From: Mactra quadrangularis
Lineage: Eukaryota; Mollusca; Bivalvia; Venerida; Mactridae
Assembly (NCBI GenBank): GCA_025267735.1
Contig: CM046307.1
Location: forward strand, 59,329,395 to 59,393,394
DNA: 64,000 nt
Direction: 5' to 3'
Part shown: piece after piece, positions 22,126 through 37,200 of the stretch
Layout: the number at the start of each line of letters is the position of its first letter
Position numbering within the stretch: the first letter of the stretch is position 1
Notes under the pieces: generated by a model
Told to the model about the DNA's origin: nothing
Seen by the model: the letters and a program-made list of their open reading frames with translations, nothing else
Databases searched by the model: none
Position numbers and translations under genes: made by a program

Positions 22126-25100
22126 TACTAGTTTTTGATGTTGTCACTAAACATTTACATAACACATAAGGGGAGTTCTGCCTTGGTTAATTTATTGGAC
22201 TTTAATAAAACAAATGTGTGTGTTTGAAACATGATAGTGTAAACTAGAAGATTTTTTGGATAAGGAAAACTAAGAGTCACATGGCATGACTAGTCCTAAT
22301 TTTCAGGACCTGCGAAGAATTTTGATTATCTTTATAAAACTGCTGAATTAATGAAATTCAGCATAAATTTTGAAATTCTACTTGTGCAACTGACATTTGG
22401 CAAGTCCATTGCAAAACCAAAAATTCTGAATGTTTTTTGCTTTAATACTTTGTTAGAAGAATTTATATGTTTTGTTTTTATTGAAATGATTAAGTTGATA
22501 ATGTATTTTAGAATTTAGTAATAGTTGCTATGATGCTTGTGCAGTAACTGTAATTTGTTAAATATTTTGTTTATATTAGATTTGTATTAGCTATTATAAT
22601 GTAAGACTGGGTAGTCAATGTGTTGTGTGACTGTGATTGCTACGTTAGTTTTATTGTTAAATGTGTGTGCTGTATGAAACAAGGGTGACTAGCTCTGCCT
22701 AGAACTAAAGACACTGTATATACATGTTAGGCATATTACTCTCAATTATGATAGAGTTTTTTATTAGTGCCTAGTTTTGTTTCCATTACTCATTTAAATT
22801 CAATGTTGTATACATGCAGACATTGCTGAAGCTTTGCTGTTTTGAAGGGTACCAACATCTATAGACATCTAGTGACAAAAATATACACCAAAGTTGAACC
22901 CTGCAATCACCATTGGTTATGTTTATTTACGGACATTGTGTCTCTGGTTTTGGACTGTGTCAGTCACTTTTGATATGAGTCAATGACATTGTTATTGTAA
23001 ATTATTCATTAAGTGTACTTGTTGTGTGCTAGCCTTTGTTGTTTTATATATTAAACTATAAAGGTTGTCATTAGCCATCCAATTTTAGTCTCATTTTTTC
23101 AATATTTGCATTTTGTGATACTAACTATTAAAATTGTTTTGTTAATGATGTATTTTAACCCTTTTCTCTTTCATCTTGTTTCAAGTGTACCATGCCATTA
23201 CAACTTCTGTAGGTATGATTTTGTTTATGATAAAAAGTGCAGTTCAAAAATATTTTATTTAGATGTCCTAAAAATGATGTTTCAATTTGAATAGTCAACT
23301 CATTTCGATAAATAAAATGACATCTGGTCATGATCTAGGTAACTATTATTACATCTTGATAACTATAATAACATCTGGATGGTTCCTGTGAACTCGGATA
23401 ACTGCAATAACATCTGATAGCTGTAATGAAATATATCCAGATGCTTCTCAAGGTGATAGGAAAGCAGTGGTATAAAAAAAGTTTTTTTTTTATTTGAATA
23501 AATTTTCTACTCTCTCTCTCTCTCAATAATATAAGCACTTTCCGGGTACATTACTTTTTTACAATGGGAATTTAATGTTTTATTGTTAATCATATATTAA
23601 TCAGTTCTTAATGTGTACTAGCATTTGTTTTAATTAATTGAATGTTATTTTTGATCATTTAGTTATATAATCTGAGATTTGGTTTCAAGTTAATTGCTTT
23701 AACTGCATGCTAAAATTTTATATGAAAATCTAACCATAGTACTTATATTAGCATATAGGATAAAATTAATGCTTTATTTAGATGGTTGTCAATGGTTCAG
23801 TATTCTGGTACTTTTTCATTTTACAAGTAACTGATTCTAAGTTGCTGTTTTAAACTGTAAATTGTATCAGCTTTCAGTGTTTAGATTCCTTATAAATTGT
23901 TAAAAGTTTTTAAAAAAATGTATTATTGTCATTATGACCTTTCATAATTTATTTTTGTACACAAATTCAGCATTATAATTAAATATTACTGGGTATTTAA
24001 TAAATCTTGAACTGTTTATAATCAAAATTAAAGTGTTAATTACTCTTTGAATCTTTGTTTTAGCAAACTTCTTAAAAATTCCAAGACATGTTTTAAATAG
24101 GAATAAACCAGTTATGTCCCGTCTTCTTGTCTATGTATGTTAAAGTATAGCAAGAATGTGTTTTGTATGATTAAAAGAAGAATGGTGATTATGCATAATT
24201 TAATTGAAATTTAAGTAGTTATTGCACTCATATTTGAATTTTTACTTTATATTGTAGACTGGATTCTCAAATTTTGGAAAGATTCTCAAGTATAGTTGAT
24301 TTTTGTCATGCCCATACAATATTTTATTTCAAATCCAGAACAAATACAACTTAAATCATTCCTTTTATGTTAAAAGTAATAATTTTGTAGTATCTTCTTA
24401 GCAAGTTATATTGGCTTGTAATAAATTAAATCACAATTTCAAATAAATGACCTTAATTTCAGGTTAGGCCTACTGTCGAGAAATGTATTTGGATTATTGA
24501 TTACAATTACAGCATTGCTGTTGTTCATGCAAAGCATTTAAATTGCCAAAGACAGTTTTCATTTCTTTATGTATGTATTATATTACATTATGAGAAGAAA
24601 AATCATATCAACTAAGCAAAAGAAGTTATCCATTCAAAAACCTGAATTAATTGTCTTGCTTGTCTATTTTGAAGTTTGTTTTGGTGTCGCAATAAGAATT
24701 ATGCCAACATTTGGGAATGCAGGTTGTAAAATAAATCCATAATTCATTGACCATGTTCTTTGTATTTAACTATGTACCTTATACAAATCATGTACAGTGA
24801 GTCAAAACTCATCCACTATAACTGTTTGTGTTTTATATTTTTTTTGTTTTGTTATTCTCCTGCAAGTATGTAGAGTGCAATGTTTTTGTTGTAATTGTAG
24901 TCATATATATAAATAACTTATGCTTTGGTTTAATAAAACATGTTTTAAATATTTAACTTTTTTCTTTATTATCTTTCCAATAGATCATGATAGATCAAAT
25001 GTCTTCCCAGTTATAAGTATAAACTAGAGTAGTTAAGTGCACTGTGAAGAGGCTTTTGGAAAGCAGTACGAGTATGGCCGATGCAGCTTGAACTGTAAGA

Positions 25101-25600
25101 CGCCTTTATTTCAGTTGTCGTTTGTTCTAATCTGCAACGTTTGTACCGATTGGTATTCAGCTCAGCTGTGTGTCTGTCTATGCAAGGGTTATAATTCTAA
25201 GACAGGTCCTACACAGTTTTATGGAAATACTTTCTGCAGCCTTTTCCCCCCTTATGTCAAGCAGGGCAGCTGTCAGCCATTAACAAAGGAATGAGCTCAG
25301 TACTGGTAAAATCTTTGACTCTAGAGATTTATGTCTGTTCATGGAAAGGAAGTAGGTTAACTGATTCCAAGATATGCCTAAAACCTAGCTGTAAGAGCAA
25401 CATAAACTGCACTTTACAAGTAATGTTCAGTTATTTATTTATTTATTTTTAGTTTAAAGTTACATCACATTCTTTCAGAACATTAAACAACAAGCTTATG
25501 GGACAAAGAAATGGATTTAAATTCAATGAGTGCATGAGACTTGGATTCTTAAACCAAGAAACTTGGTATGGATAATTGGAGTTGATTTAAACTTATTTCT
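22126..25600. other. Intergenic AT-rich DNA between convergent RNF11 and RAD23
   Basis: No supported gene. A TC dinucleotide run is at 23512-23525. The 85-codon Cys-rich frame at 25037-25294 has no recognised domain. A (TTTA)n run at 25432-25450 gives overlapping AATAAA signals on the minus strand, and could serve RAD23 transcript ends. Confidence 0.45.
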
Positions 25601-26751
25601 AATTATGTTGTTAGTGAAAGATCAGTGTTGAATATTTGTGATAGAAATCCTTCTTCATTTGGCAAGAGAACCTCCAACACTGGCTTTTGATAAATATTGT
25701 AAATTCGTGTAGAGCGGTAAAACAATAAAACCCATAATATTTAACATGGGAAATCAACAGGACAGACAGAAATGTTTTATTACTAAATGCACTATATACA
25801 CATGGTTTTACCAGTATATTGACATGCATGATAGGTCTAAGAAACCATATCAGATACACGATAATGAAAGTTATCAAAAAATTTCAAATGCATAATGTAG
25901 TATCAGATTTCTAAAACAAATACATTGATATTTCACTATCTTACATGCAAATATCTTGCCTATTTCTAAAGAAGTTAATACATGTAGTACATGTCAACTC
26001 CCAATTATCCATACTAAGTTGTTAATCTTAACATTTCAACCTAATACACTGTGTGTTCAGTTGATCATTTTTTTGTCACACAATACAAAAAAACTTCTTC
26101 TCCTAAGTAAAATTTTATGATTGCCCATATTAAATTAAACGACCATTGTGACAAAATACTCAATGTTCAGTCATCAAATGTTTACAATCAGCTACTCTTT
26201 CTATAGAAGAGTTAACCAACTTCATAATTCACCATGGAATTTTTCATGGAAAGGCATCTGTATCTTATTGTTCAAAAAGAGCTTTCTCTGTGAGGACATT
26301 ACATGTTACATGTCAGCATCAATAGGGATAACCCTTGATATACATGACTGTGTTAGTTATCCACACACAACAGTTACCTGACCCTAGGTACAAGAATTGA
26401 CAAGTAATCATACATACATGGTTCTTTCCATTAGCAGTTAACTAAGCAGTTAAGAATCAATATAGGTCCTCCTACATAACTTTTGGTGACAATAAGTATT
26501 ATATAAGTGTTATCAAGTAATCACCTGATAGTAATAAAGGTATTTTTGTTGTTTATCACCTAGTATATGTCAAGTCATATCACGCTGGTCAGTCAATCTA
26601 CTCACCATGCCTGGAAAGGCTTAATCTCTGGATTTAGCTGTTAACCAGTTCAAAGAGTTCATTTGTCAATGATGAACAACTGCCACACATGATTTAGAAT
26701 CAGTAGAAGGAGAGGAAATGGTCATAGAAATTATTTCAAGACCAAGCTCAG

Positions 26752-26840
26752 TGAACAATTGCTCCGCCCGGGAACCAAACCCATGATCTCTCGATCAGTA
26801 GACTTTGTGAGCAACCAACTGAACTAGCAAGGTGGTTTAA
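26752..26840 (-). repeat. tRNA-derived SINE fragment
   Basis: The minus strand reads an A-box-like TAGTTCAGTTGG, then GATCGAGAGATCATGGG and a B-box-like GGTTTGGTTCCC. No acceptor stem pairs well, so it looks like a SINE head and not a tRNA gene. Confidence 0.45.
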
Positions 26841-28092
26841 TATTGTAGCAATCAGTTAATTAATTTTTTACCTTTTAAGAAGGATCATCCTTGACTTGGT
26901 GATTTGGTGATCATAGGTACTTAGGTTTCAAATTTCTTAACCAGACTAGACATGGATGGACACTGGACAGTCACACAGACATTGTTATAAAACATGCCTC
27001 ATCTAGGATAGTACATAAAACAAACCAAAGATAACAAATGCACCAAAATAATTAGTATTGCGCAAAAGTTGATAATTATAACATGTCACAAACAAATTAT
27101 AAAGAATGCTAACACAATTATTGATATCAAAATGGCTGAGATACACAATAACTTTAAATGTTAAACATTCAGAGTTATAAGTAGAATACTATTTCATACA
27201 ATCTAAAGAAATTCCAGCTGATAATGCAGAAAATCACAAATTTAACTTTTTTACTTTCATGGACACTAACATTGAGAATATAAACAGTATATCACAATAG
27301 GAGACATCTCTCACACCACACTGTGCACTGACTCTTCATGGATTCCAAGTGTATCTTGAAAAATTGATTTCATTCACTAAAGTCTAAGTTTGAATACACT
27401 AAAGTTTATGTAAAATTTAACAATAAATCTGTGGGCAAGTCTTCTACTTGTGTCGGTAAGTCTTCTAGTTGTAAGTGTAACAGGGGTCAAAATATTTGTT
27501 TGTATATAACATCATAAGTACTAATTATATGAAGGAAGTCTACACCATCTAAAAATACATATTGTATTTAAATAACTACGATCAAATAGCTTATTTGTGT
27601 CCAAAGTTTGATTAACTAAAGACTTGTTTATTATCAGAAAAACTTGGATTATTCATTATTACTACCTTTAACCATTACAACCAAGCATCTAATCCACACA
27701 TATGGATAACACAGTGTTCACATTGAATTGTTTTTGGCTATAAACAAAACACTAAATTCAGATGGCAGGGCTAGCTTAACATAAAGTTGTGATATCTAAC
27801 AACAAATAAATTGGATTACAATTAGCTAAAGTCTTTGATATAAAACAACAACACATGCTTCATGTACACAGAACACTTGCAGTATGGTATGATATGATGA
27901 CGTCAACTTGCCATGGAGTTGTATAATAAAACATGAACATTACTGGGAGTATAAGCTGTTATAATAATACTCAATCACCTCGTAGTTACCACACAAAAAA
28001 ATGCAAATTAATCATTGAAGTATTAAAACGTTCTATTCAGATATCAATGTTTTTTTTTTAATTTGAAAATTCTTTACAAAGAGTTAATGAGT

Positions 28093-28212
28093 TCAACTTT
28101 CATCATCATCATAACCATGACTTAACAAATAATTAGCAGCTAGTTCTTCATTCTTTTCACAAGCAAAATAAGCTTGAATACACATTCCTTCTTCAAAACC
28201 AAGTGCTTTTAA
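28093..28212 (-). CDS. RAD23: RAD23 exon 9 (UBA2)
   Basis: The acceptor CCATTTCAG precedes 39 codons and TGA. The exon encodes [18 protein letters not shown] and ENLAA-like EELAANYLL, ending with an acidic DDDES tail. Confidence 0.95.
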   Translation of the reverse strand, partial: LKALGFEEGMCIQAYFACEKNEELAANYLLSHGYDDDES

Positions 28213-31200
28213 CTGAAATGGAAAACCAACAAAACTTTTAAGTATGTCCAATTCTATCTCCATTAAGCTAAACAATAACTCTGGAATTCTAATTAAGAAA
28301 ACAATAGATCAAAGACTAAGTTACACAGGACCTAAGATATAGGATCAATAGACTACCCTACCCTGGCAACATTTTAAAACTACCAGCAACCTTTTACTTT
28401 GGGCTTTTGGAGGTAAAACAAGAGAATTTTAAATATGCCATTAAACATCCAATGCAGAAATAATTACAATTTTGAATCCAGCATTTTCTAGTCAGATTAA
28501 CAAACAAAGAAGAAAAATCAGAATTTTCAAATCCAGCAATTCTTCAATTTTTCAAAGCAAAAGGGCCAAATGCTTCAGTAAACCAGTATTGTCAACTTTC
28601 ATCTACAAACATGTTGAAGACCTTTTACTCTGACTACATCTATAGGGAAAGCATGACTCATTTACATCTTGCTCTTCAACATAGCCAAAATCACTAAAAC
28701 TTACACAATGATGTAGTATTTATACATCATAGCCAAAAGGAATCAAGAACAGGGCTCAAAATTATTTTTAATTAAGGTTGTTGTTTGGACAACCAGCAAT
28801 ATACTTCAAATGCTGAAACCAAATGTTTACTAGCAGTAACAAGTTGCCCCAATCAAAGTATTGGTCGTCAGAGGCAGTCGGATGACCTTTAGTGTTTATT
28901 GCCCAGCAACACAACTCCCTCAACTTACTCTATCAATGGCTTCTTTTTCTTCTTGTGTTACATGTATAACACCTTCTTGTCTACCACCAGCTGCAGGTTG
29001 ACCAGATATTCCCCCAGCACTACCTCCAGTGCCACCTGTGCTACCATCACCACCTTCATTTAACATAGCTATAAATTGTTCTTGATTCTGACTTATCATC
29101 TACAATATACAGTAAAAGTCAAAATGTTAATGCCCGGTTCACAATCTGATTCCATATACATGTTCAGCAGACTTTACAATATTGTACGATAACTCTTGAT
29201 TATTGAAACCACCATCTGGCAGGCAATCCCTCACAGTATCCATTCATACCTTGATGGAGTGGAACAATAGTAGGTTAATTTAAAAAAAAAAAGAAAATAA
29301 GCAGTGCCCCAAGTAGGGTTTGAACCTGGACCTCTTGGTTTGTAACCGTCCTACTACTGGTCAACTGCTCTTAGTATATTTGTATGTTTTAACAATTATT
29401 CATTTCATGAAAGTCTGGTTAAAATACATAATAATATATTCATCACTATAAATAAACTGCTATCCACCATCCCAAAAACTTGGGAGGAACCCCTGTGATT
29501 TTATCTATCCTTCAGGATCCCTTAAAAATTGCCATGTGCTTAAGTGAATTTGAATTTTCATGAATTATCAATCACAATTAGCAACTGCAAATCTGTATCC
29601 ATTATTTTTTTATTTAAGGAATCCCTAATTCTAAAGAGGAATCTTAATAGCTGACTAGGTATTCATTCGGGATCCCTGGTTAAAACAGTTAGTGTCAAAT
29701 CCTGCTTTAAGCTGTCACTAGTTTCCTACAAGTGATGTTAATTGTTACCACTATCTTGATTCTTTCTGCTATATTACCAAATCCTTAGCCAAAGGTAGCT
29801 ACAGGTAGAGCTACATATAGACCAAAAGAATTAACCTGAGCTTGAACTACCTAATTATAATAATTACACACTTCACTACATTAAATCGTGAGTTTTGGTA
29901 TGCTTGTATACGGATATACACATGTTTATAACAACTGATGTGACAATAAATCAATATATTAAAAGTGGTACGCTATTGTACTTTAAATTTTGGACACATT
30001 AGTTTTTGGGGAAACAAATAAGTCAGCAATATTAAGGCACAGTTTCAAAGTATTTATTCAATATTAATTGTTCAATACGTTTATTTTGCTGAAAGCTTCC
30101 GATAAAGCGCGATTTACAAACGAAGACAAAAATAGACTGTAAATACTGAGTTTAATATATTCTTGCATAAAGGTCAAGCTCAGGTTAATTCTGTTGGGAC
30201 TATAACAATTACTAGCTCTGATCTTACACCAGATTTAAAATAAGAGAATGTTTTTACCTGTAATAATGTTGGATTAGATCTACCTATTTGTTGTAACAAG
30301 TCTGGTAAAAGTGCTGGATTCCGTTGTAATAATGTTCTCATATGTTGAAATTGAGGCTGATTTCTCAAAAATGCTAAAGTTTCCTCACCTAAAATAACCA
30401 GACAAGATAAACTAAAACATCACGTTAGAAACATGATTTAAACATCAGAAAATGTAGATAAAGGTAGAATTCTACTAATTACCTAAATGTGACATAGCCA
30501 AATGTATTGCAAAGTAGTGTTAATAGACTATATCCAGATTTCAAATGATTGGGTTTTCTCCAAAAGTACAAACAAATTTTCACCGTCACAATAATCATGT
30601 GAACTGAGAATAAAAGGATTTAATCTGTATCCCGTGCTTTTTAGCAATAGTGTATAACAAACTCAAGTTTGTTCTGCCTGTATGGGGACAGGAAAACCCA
30701 TACATTTCAGTTCAGAATTAGGTCTATTTCAGCAAATCAAGCATATCAGAAACCTGCCTAATTTCAATGATGTTTTGATGACAAGTAAGCTAAAAATTTC
30801 CTAGAAATTCTACTTTAACAGTTATTTCATTCCTTAACTCAATTGATCATAGTAAGATATAGCTTGTAAAAATTGACACTAGACTGACTGATATTATTAT
30901 GTCTTACATGCTACATTTATTACACTGAGCACTTTGTTTTACAAATCTATAATGCTGATTTAGTTTACCAATAAAAAAACTTGCTAAGTTTACCATGAAC
31001 TAATGCTTATACTCATATTATAGAACCTTAGTAAGAAGAAAGTAAGTGCTAATGATGATGTTTGATAACAAGAGCTGTCAGAGGAGACAGCATGCTCGAC
31101 TTAGTTAGTGTTTGTCACAGGAGTAAAAAATATGTAAAAGGAGTTATAAACCTAGTCACATGAGATGTGGTTGATAATAAGAAACATATATTTAAAGTTT

Positions 31201-34200
31201 GAAGTCAATACCTTAAGAAATAAAACAGTTGCAGTAAAAACAAACATTTTTTAAAGAAAACTCTAAGTTCAAGGGGAGATAATTCTGAAAAAATATATTT
31301 GGAGTTATACACCTTGTCACATGAGATGTGGTTGATAATAAGGAATGTACATTTAAAGTTTGAAGTCAATACCTATAGAAATAAAACAGTTGCAGTAAAA
31401 ACAAACATTTTTGAAAGAAAACTCTAAGTTCAAGGGGAGATAATTCTGAAAAAAATATATTTAGAGTTATGAACCTTGTCACATGAGATGTAGTTCATAA
31501 TAAGAAGCATATATTTAAAGTTTGAAGTTAATATCTTAAGAAATAACAAAGATATAGGAGAAAGTATTTTACTGCACAAAAACTTTAATCTGTAAACAAA
31601 AACTTTAATCAGTTCAAGGGGAGATAATTCTGAAAGAAATGTTTTTGGAGTTATATACCTTGTCACATGAGATGTGGTTGATAGTAAGGAACATATATTT
31701 AAAGTTTGAAGTTAATATCTTAAGAAATAACAAAGATATAGAAGAAAGTATTTTACTGCACAAAAACTTTAATCAGAAAGGTGGACGCGGACGCGGACGC
31801 CGACGCTGGGGCGAGTAGGAGAGCTCTACATTACTACGTAAAGTCGAGCTAAAAAACAAAAGCCAAGCATAAACAAAGAAAGCTTAAATATTTAAGGCTA
31901 TCCCACATAAACAGTAAATCCATAAATTAGTACAAAATTAGATTACATGTGCTGAAAGCTTTCTTGCCTCTAAACATATACATGACTACATGTGGTTTTT
32001 TAAAGTAAATAATAATAAAATGAATATTTTGCCTTTAGTTTAAATGGAATAGCCATAAAAACAAAATGTGCCCTTCGTGTAAGCTTCTCACGGCTCATTT
32101 GAGAATATAATTGCTCATGTGAGAATATATATAATCTATGAAAACTTAAACACAAGATGCTTGACCTCATGTTTAGAAGGGAAACAGTGATATGACTGAA
32201 CACAATGTTGAGCCTTCCTTTATCTAGAATGTGTCTAGCACTCCGGCCTCGGGTACTGGGCGCTTAACTTTTCATGCTCATTGATGACAGGATAAAACAT
32301 AGGACAACTTGGCTTTTCCTACAAACAACATAGCAAGTTAATCATTGAGCGTGCAATAAAGCAAACAAAGAGTGATAACAAAATAAGAAAATAAGGCAAT
32401 TAAGTTAAATGTAAAAAATAAAAAAAATTATTAAGCATTTTACAATCAGGGTTGTTAATATTCTTTGAGGTTGTTATTGATTGTACACCAAGCTGACTGA
32501 CATATAATTCACTACAATCTATTCACACAAATATACACAGCATGCTGTACAAGCTTTAACAACCCACCAGAGAGTCGAGCCCCGGGTGGAGGACCACTAA
32601 GAGTTCCAGGACTAGTCGTACCCGTCCCTCCTGATGGTGGTTGTGTTGCTGGTTGTGTAGCTGAGGGAGCTTGAGCTGTCTGTGCACCAGCACCAGGTGT
32701 ACTTCCTGTTCCTGCTGGGGTACCAGGGGCTTGTGTTTCTTGTTGTGGTTGACCAGCAGCTGGGGGAGGCTCTTCATTGGGCATTTTTGGGATACCCTGA
32801 AATATAAACATACGATTATACTTCTGTCTATTTACATGAGTATATAAAAATATGGATTTCTTAGATAATGTACACTTAAACTTCACATTCATTACTTAAT
32901 ACTGTACCTCGAAAGATCTATGCACATAAGTAAACTTGTGGACATTCCTTTTTGTTGTCTATAAAAGTACTGGTTATGATACACAACCTTAACATAAACT
33001 CTATGAACTGTCACATAATCAACTTTTAGCACTTAATAAAAATATTATCAATTTCAACCTAAGTTTCAATGAGAATAAAATGATTAAAAATGACACAAAA
33101 AATCATTGATTTTACAATTAAGGAATTACGGGTTTAGAAAGTTGTTGTCAAAGAGTCCCAATAGTTGTTTTTGTTTTTGCTTTGATATGTAATTACTGGT
33201 CGCTTAAGCAAAAACTATGGTAGTCATAATTCAAAATTGGTTGTATAATTGGAAAAATACTTATTTCTCGGAAATGACAAAATAAAACTTGGTCAATAGC
33301 TTAAATTTTTAAAAGTACTAGTATGATTTATTATAACTTATAGACAAAAATTATCATCTAGACAGACTGTGTAAAATCAATAATTTTTCATGAACCTGAG
33401 TCTATTTCACCAGTTCAAATCAATTTTCACTAGTCTTGGACTTCAAGCCAGTGAATTAAGGCAATGATGCAAACTGTAATCTCAATTTTTCTCAACAAAC
33501 TGATTATCGAAACAGTATCAGGCATAAACATTTCTATAACATATCTATGAACAACAAGTAAATCTGTGAGCTAATGCTCACTAGTGATACCCCCGCTGTG
33601 AGAAATATGACTATCATAATGTAACTTTCACTTAACAAAATCTAAAAATATGCGACAAACAGGAAGTAGATGAGCAAGGAGCATGAAATCGCTTTACACC
33701 ACATGGGACTATGGGATGAAGCAATATGCAAAGTATTAGGCTGCTGCATGTTATAGTTGCTGAGAAAACTGCGACGGAAATTTTGTAACGGACGGACGCA
33801 CGCACGGACAAGGGTAAAACAGTATACCCCCCTCTTCTTCAAAGCGGGGTATAATAATAAATATCAAATAACCAAGTACACTGTAAATGTCATTTCAAGA
33901 ATAAAAGAAAACAAATCAACTTACATTAAACAAATATTCAACAGCTCTATCAGGATTATTAAAACTGGCTCTCATAGCCCTCTGTACTTCTTCTCTTTCA
34001 AATCCCATACTTATCATTTGTGTAACAGCTTCTTCATACAATGAGCCTGTCACTAGAGCACTCTCAGCACTAGTTGTACTCATACCAGATGTTACTGAAG
34101 ATTCAGATTGTGATTGCGATATATCAGAGGCTGATGCTGTTGTCCCTGAGGATGACTCAGAGGCTGTTGTTTCTGTTGTACTGTAATAATAGATGAAAAA

Positions 34201-37200
34201 TAAAAAACAAGAAATGTATTGTGGAAACCACATTAAAGCCTGATTTTCATCAAGATCTAACCATAAATGACAGAGATATCAAACATATTGAAAACTTAGA
34301 CGCAAAAAAATACAAATGAAAATAATCCATAAAGCCAGGTCGAGTTATGGTTACTTTCTAATTCTGTTCATCACATGGTATGTTATCATTGTATGAAGTT
34401 TCATAAAGATCTGACAATAAATGGCAGAAATATATGGTAAAGAAAAAACTTTACCACAATTTTTAACAACACCGGTCCGGGTATCGCCAAATTACAAGCC
34501 GAATTTTTCCGTTGAAAAATCCAGCTAAAAAGCTGATATGTAATTACATAATCTAGAACTGAATTACTACTTTACGGCACAGAAAGATAAAACAAGATGG
34601 TTTGTACTGCATATGTTTGGCATCAATGTTTAGGTATGTAGGACATTACAACATGGAAATTGAAGCTACAACCACCAGTATCAAGGTTCTGTATCAGTGT
34701 CATACAAACTACAAAATGAGCTAACCAGTCTAGCTTTTGTCCTTGCCGGGGAATGGTTGTCCAGGACATTTACTAATTCCTTTGACAGCCATATAATAAA
34801 GTATGGTAAAAGAGTAGTTAGAGAGCAGTATTAGCTTAAAGAGTTCCACTAACAAAGGTAATAAACTGGTGTTTTTTGATAAATGTGATAATGGCCATAA
34901 TAAAATATATTCATCATCTTTTATGCAGGTGCATAGTTTAGCAATATTCAACCTGCCTCTCTTGACTAATCTGTTGAATTTAACCAGAAACTTAATTCAC
35001 ATAAGCAAATATTTCTATTACGTTTTGTAAAGTGTTCAAGGCTATGTATAGGACTCAGGACAGACACTTCTTTTTTATCACCATTAGCTTACCATTCCCA
35101 ATAGGGCCAACAATTTATCCCTTAACAGAAAAAAATTGACATCTTTGTCAAGTGTACATGGAAGGTAGACCAATCACGACCAGGAATCAAACCCGCTTAG
35201 CCAAATTCACAGTTGAGAGTGCTACCACAGCTCAAAACAATGACTAATATTTGTCAAACTGAAACTTTACTAAATGATCAAGTCAATGTAACCTTACCTT
35301 GTAGTTTTTGTTGGAGTATCTGTTTTTTCTGATGGTTTAGATTCTTCTACAGTTAAAGCAGGTGCAGCTTGTGTTGCTGGTGTACTCTCTGCAGGGGCTG
35401 GTGTAGATGATGCTCCACTTGAGGCAGGAGCTGACGCAGCAGCTGCTTTAGGCTACAATATGTAAGTACAAATATATTGATTTGTCAATGTCAGAAACAA
35501 ATTAAAACAATCATGTCAATGATTTCATTTTTAGTAAAGAAATCACCAACACTTAGATGACTTTTCTACAAACACTTATGAATTACAAGATTAAACATGC
35601 ATTGCCAGTATTAGATTATGTAGCATTTGATTTGAAATGTTGTTATCATTCTTGATATTCAATACATATTAACATGAAATACATACCAAATAGTCACAAA
35701 ACTAAAATCTATAACAATCAATATTAGCCACTTTCTCAACAATATCTAAACTAAGTTCTTCAATACTTATATTCAATGTAGTAGGAATGGATGCTCAGTT
35801 TTCTATCAACTAAATGAATTGTTCACAAAAAATATTCTCCACATACCTTAGTTACCATTACAACCACAAAATTCTTTTCTTCAATTTTATAAGTACCAAC
35901 AGGCTTTTCATCATCAAGAATTTTACCTAAAACAGAATTGTTTTTTTAATAATCTAATATATATGACAACCTGAATTCAAAAAATGCAGTCATCACCTTT
36001 TTCTCTAGCATTATCCTGATTTATTATATGATATAGTACAGGACAAAATTATAAACCAGCCAGACTATATAATTAAGCAAGCCCAAATCAATAATCACTA
36101 GTCCAAGGCTTAGGGTTAGTGGATTAAGATGAAGACAGAAAATATGGATGCTCTCCATGCTCTTCCAAGAAATTGAAGAATTAGGGACAAAAAATCAAAG
36201 TCATCAACTCAGACAAATCTTCAGAGCAGAACAGGTCATTAATATGTGCATCTCACCTTAATAATGAAACTTCCCATGCATGAAGTTTTAGCCACTAATT
36301 GCTCAGAAATAGCATATATAGACAAGACTAATAGACAAAAAAATCAAAGGGCCATAACTCTGTGGCAAATCATCAGATAGGAGAAAGTTTAATTTCCATC
36401 CTGCTTCCTCTGAAGGGCAGTCAGGTATTCAGATAACCTTGATGTTTTGCATCACTGGATTTGTAAATGCTAAAAAAAGTCAATAAATATTAAATACAAA
36501 CCAGCATAAATTAATTTCTGTCCAGCAGCAGGAAATGTGTCAGCACCTTTTTCTTGCTCAATTTTTGCTTTCAGAGCTTTCACCTGAAAATATAGCACCG
36601 AAAATATAGAAGTTAACACCATATTGGCATATTCAAATACTTTATCAGGAGGTTTAAGCTTGAGATATAACGTCAGAATGTATTTTAATTGGTAAGACAT
36701 TATTTAAGTAAATAAGGAGGATAGCAACCATATGCCTTGACTAGGAATCAAACCTGGTTCTTCTGGGAGGTAGGCAAGACATTCAACTGTATGTTGGTAT
36801 GAATAGCTATTCATATCTAATGTTAAATTGTATTTTTTTATGTTACAAATTGTCCGACAACAAATAAAGTTTGTATCGTATTGTATTGCATTGGGTAAGG
36901 GTAAACCCAACAATAATTTGAACTATACTACCCAAACTCAATCTTTTTTAGGCAGTGGCTAAAGTTACAGTACCGCAACTCTAGACCCAGGGTCTAGAGT
37001 TATGTAAGTTCCGTAACTGTAGACAACCCTTGCAAAGGCAGGCTAGAGTTTCAGAAATTTTATATCACAAGCATGTTTCAACTTTTAATAGTACATGTAG
37101 AAAACTTGTTAATATTTATATTAATCAAAATTGACAAATATTTACCATCGTGACTTAGTCCTAAATATAAGACTCTACATAACTTTTTAATACACGGAAG

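Noticed and set aside
25037..25294. 85-codon Cys-rich open frame
   Set aside because: No signal peptide, no regular Cys spacing and no recognised domain; it lies in the region between convergent genes where UTR is likely.
32556..32777. Second minus-strand frame inside RAD23 exon 6
   Set aside because: It is an out-of-frame shadow of the low-complexity RAD23 linker.
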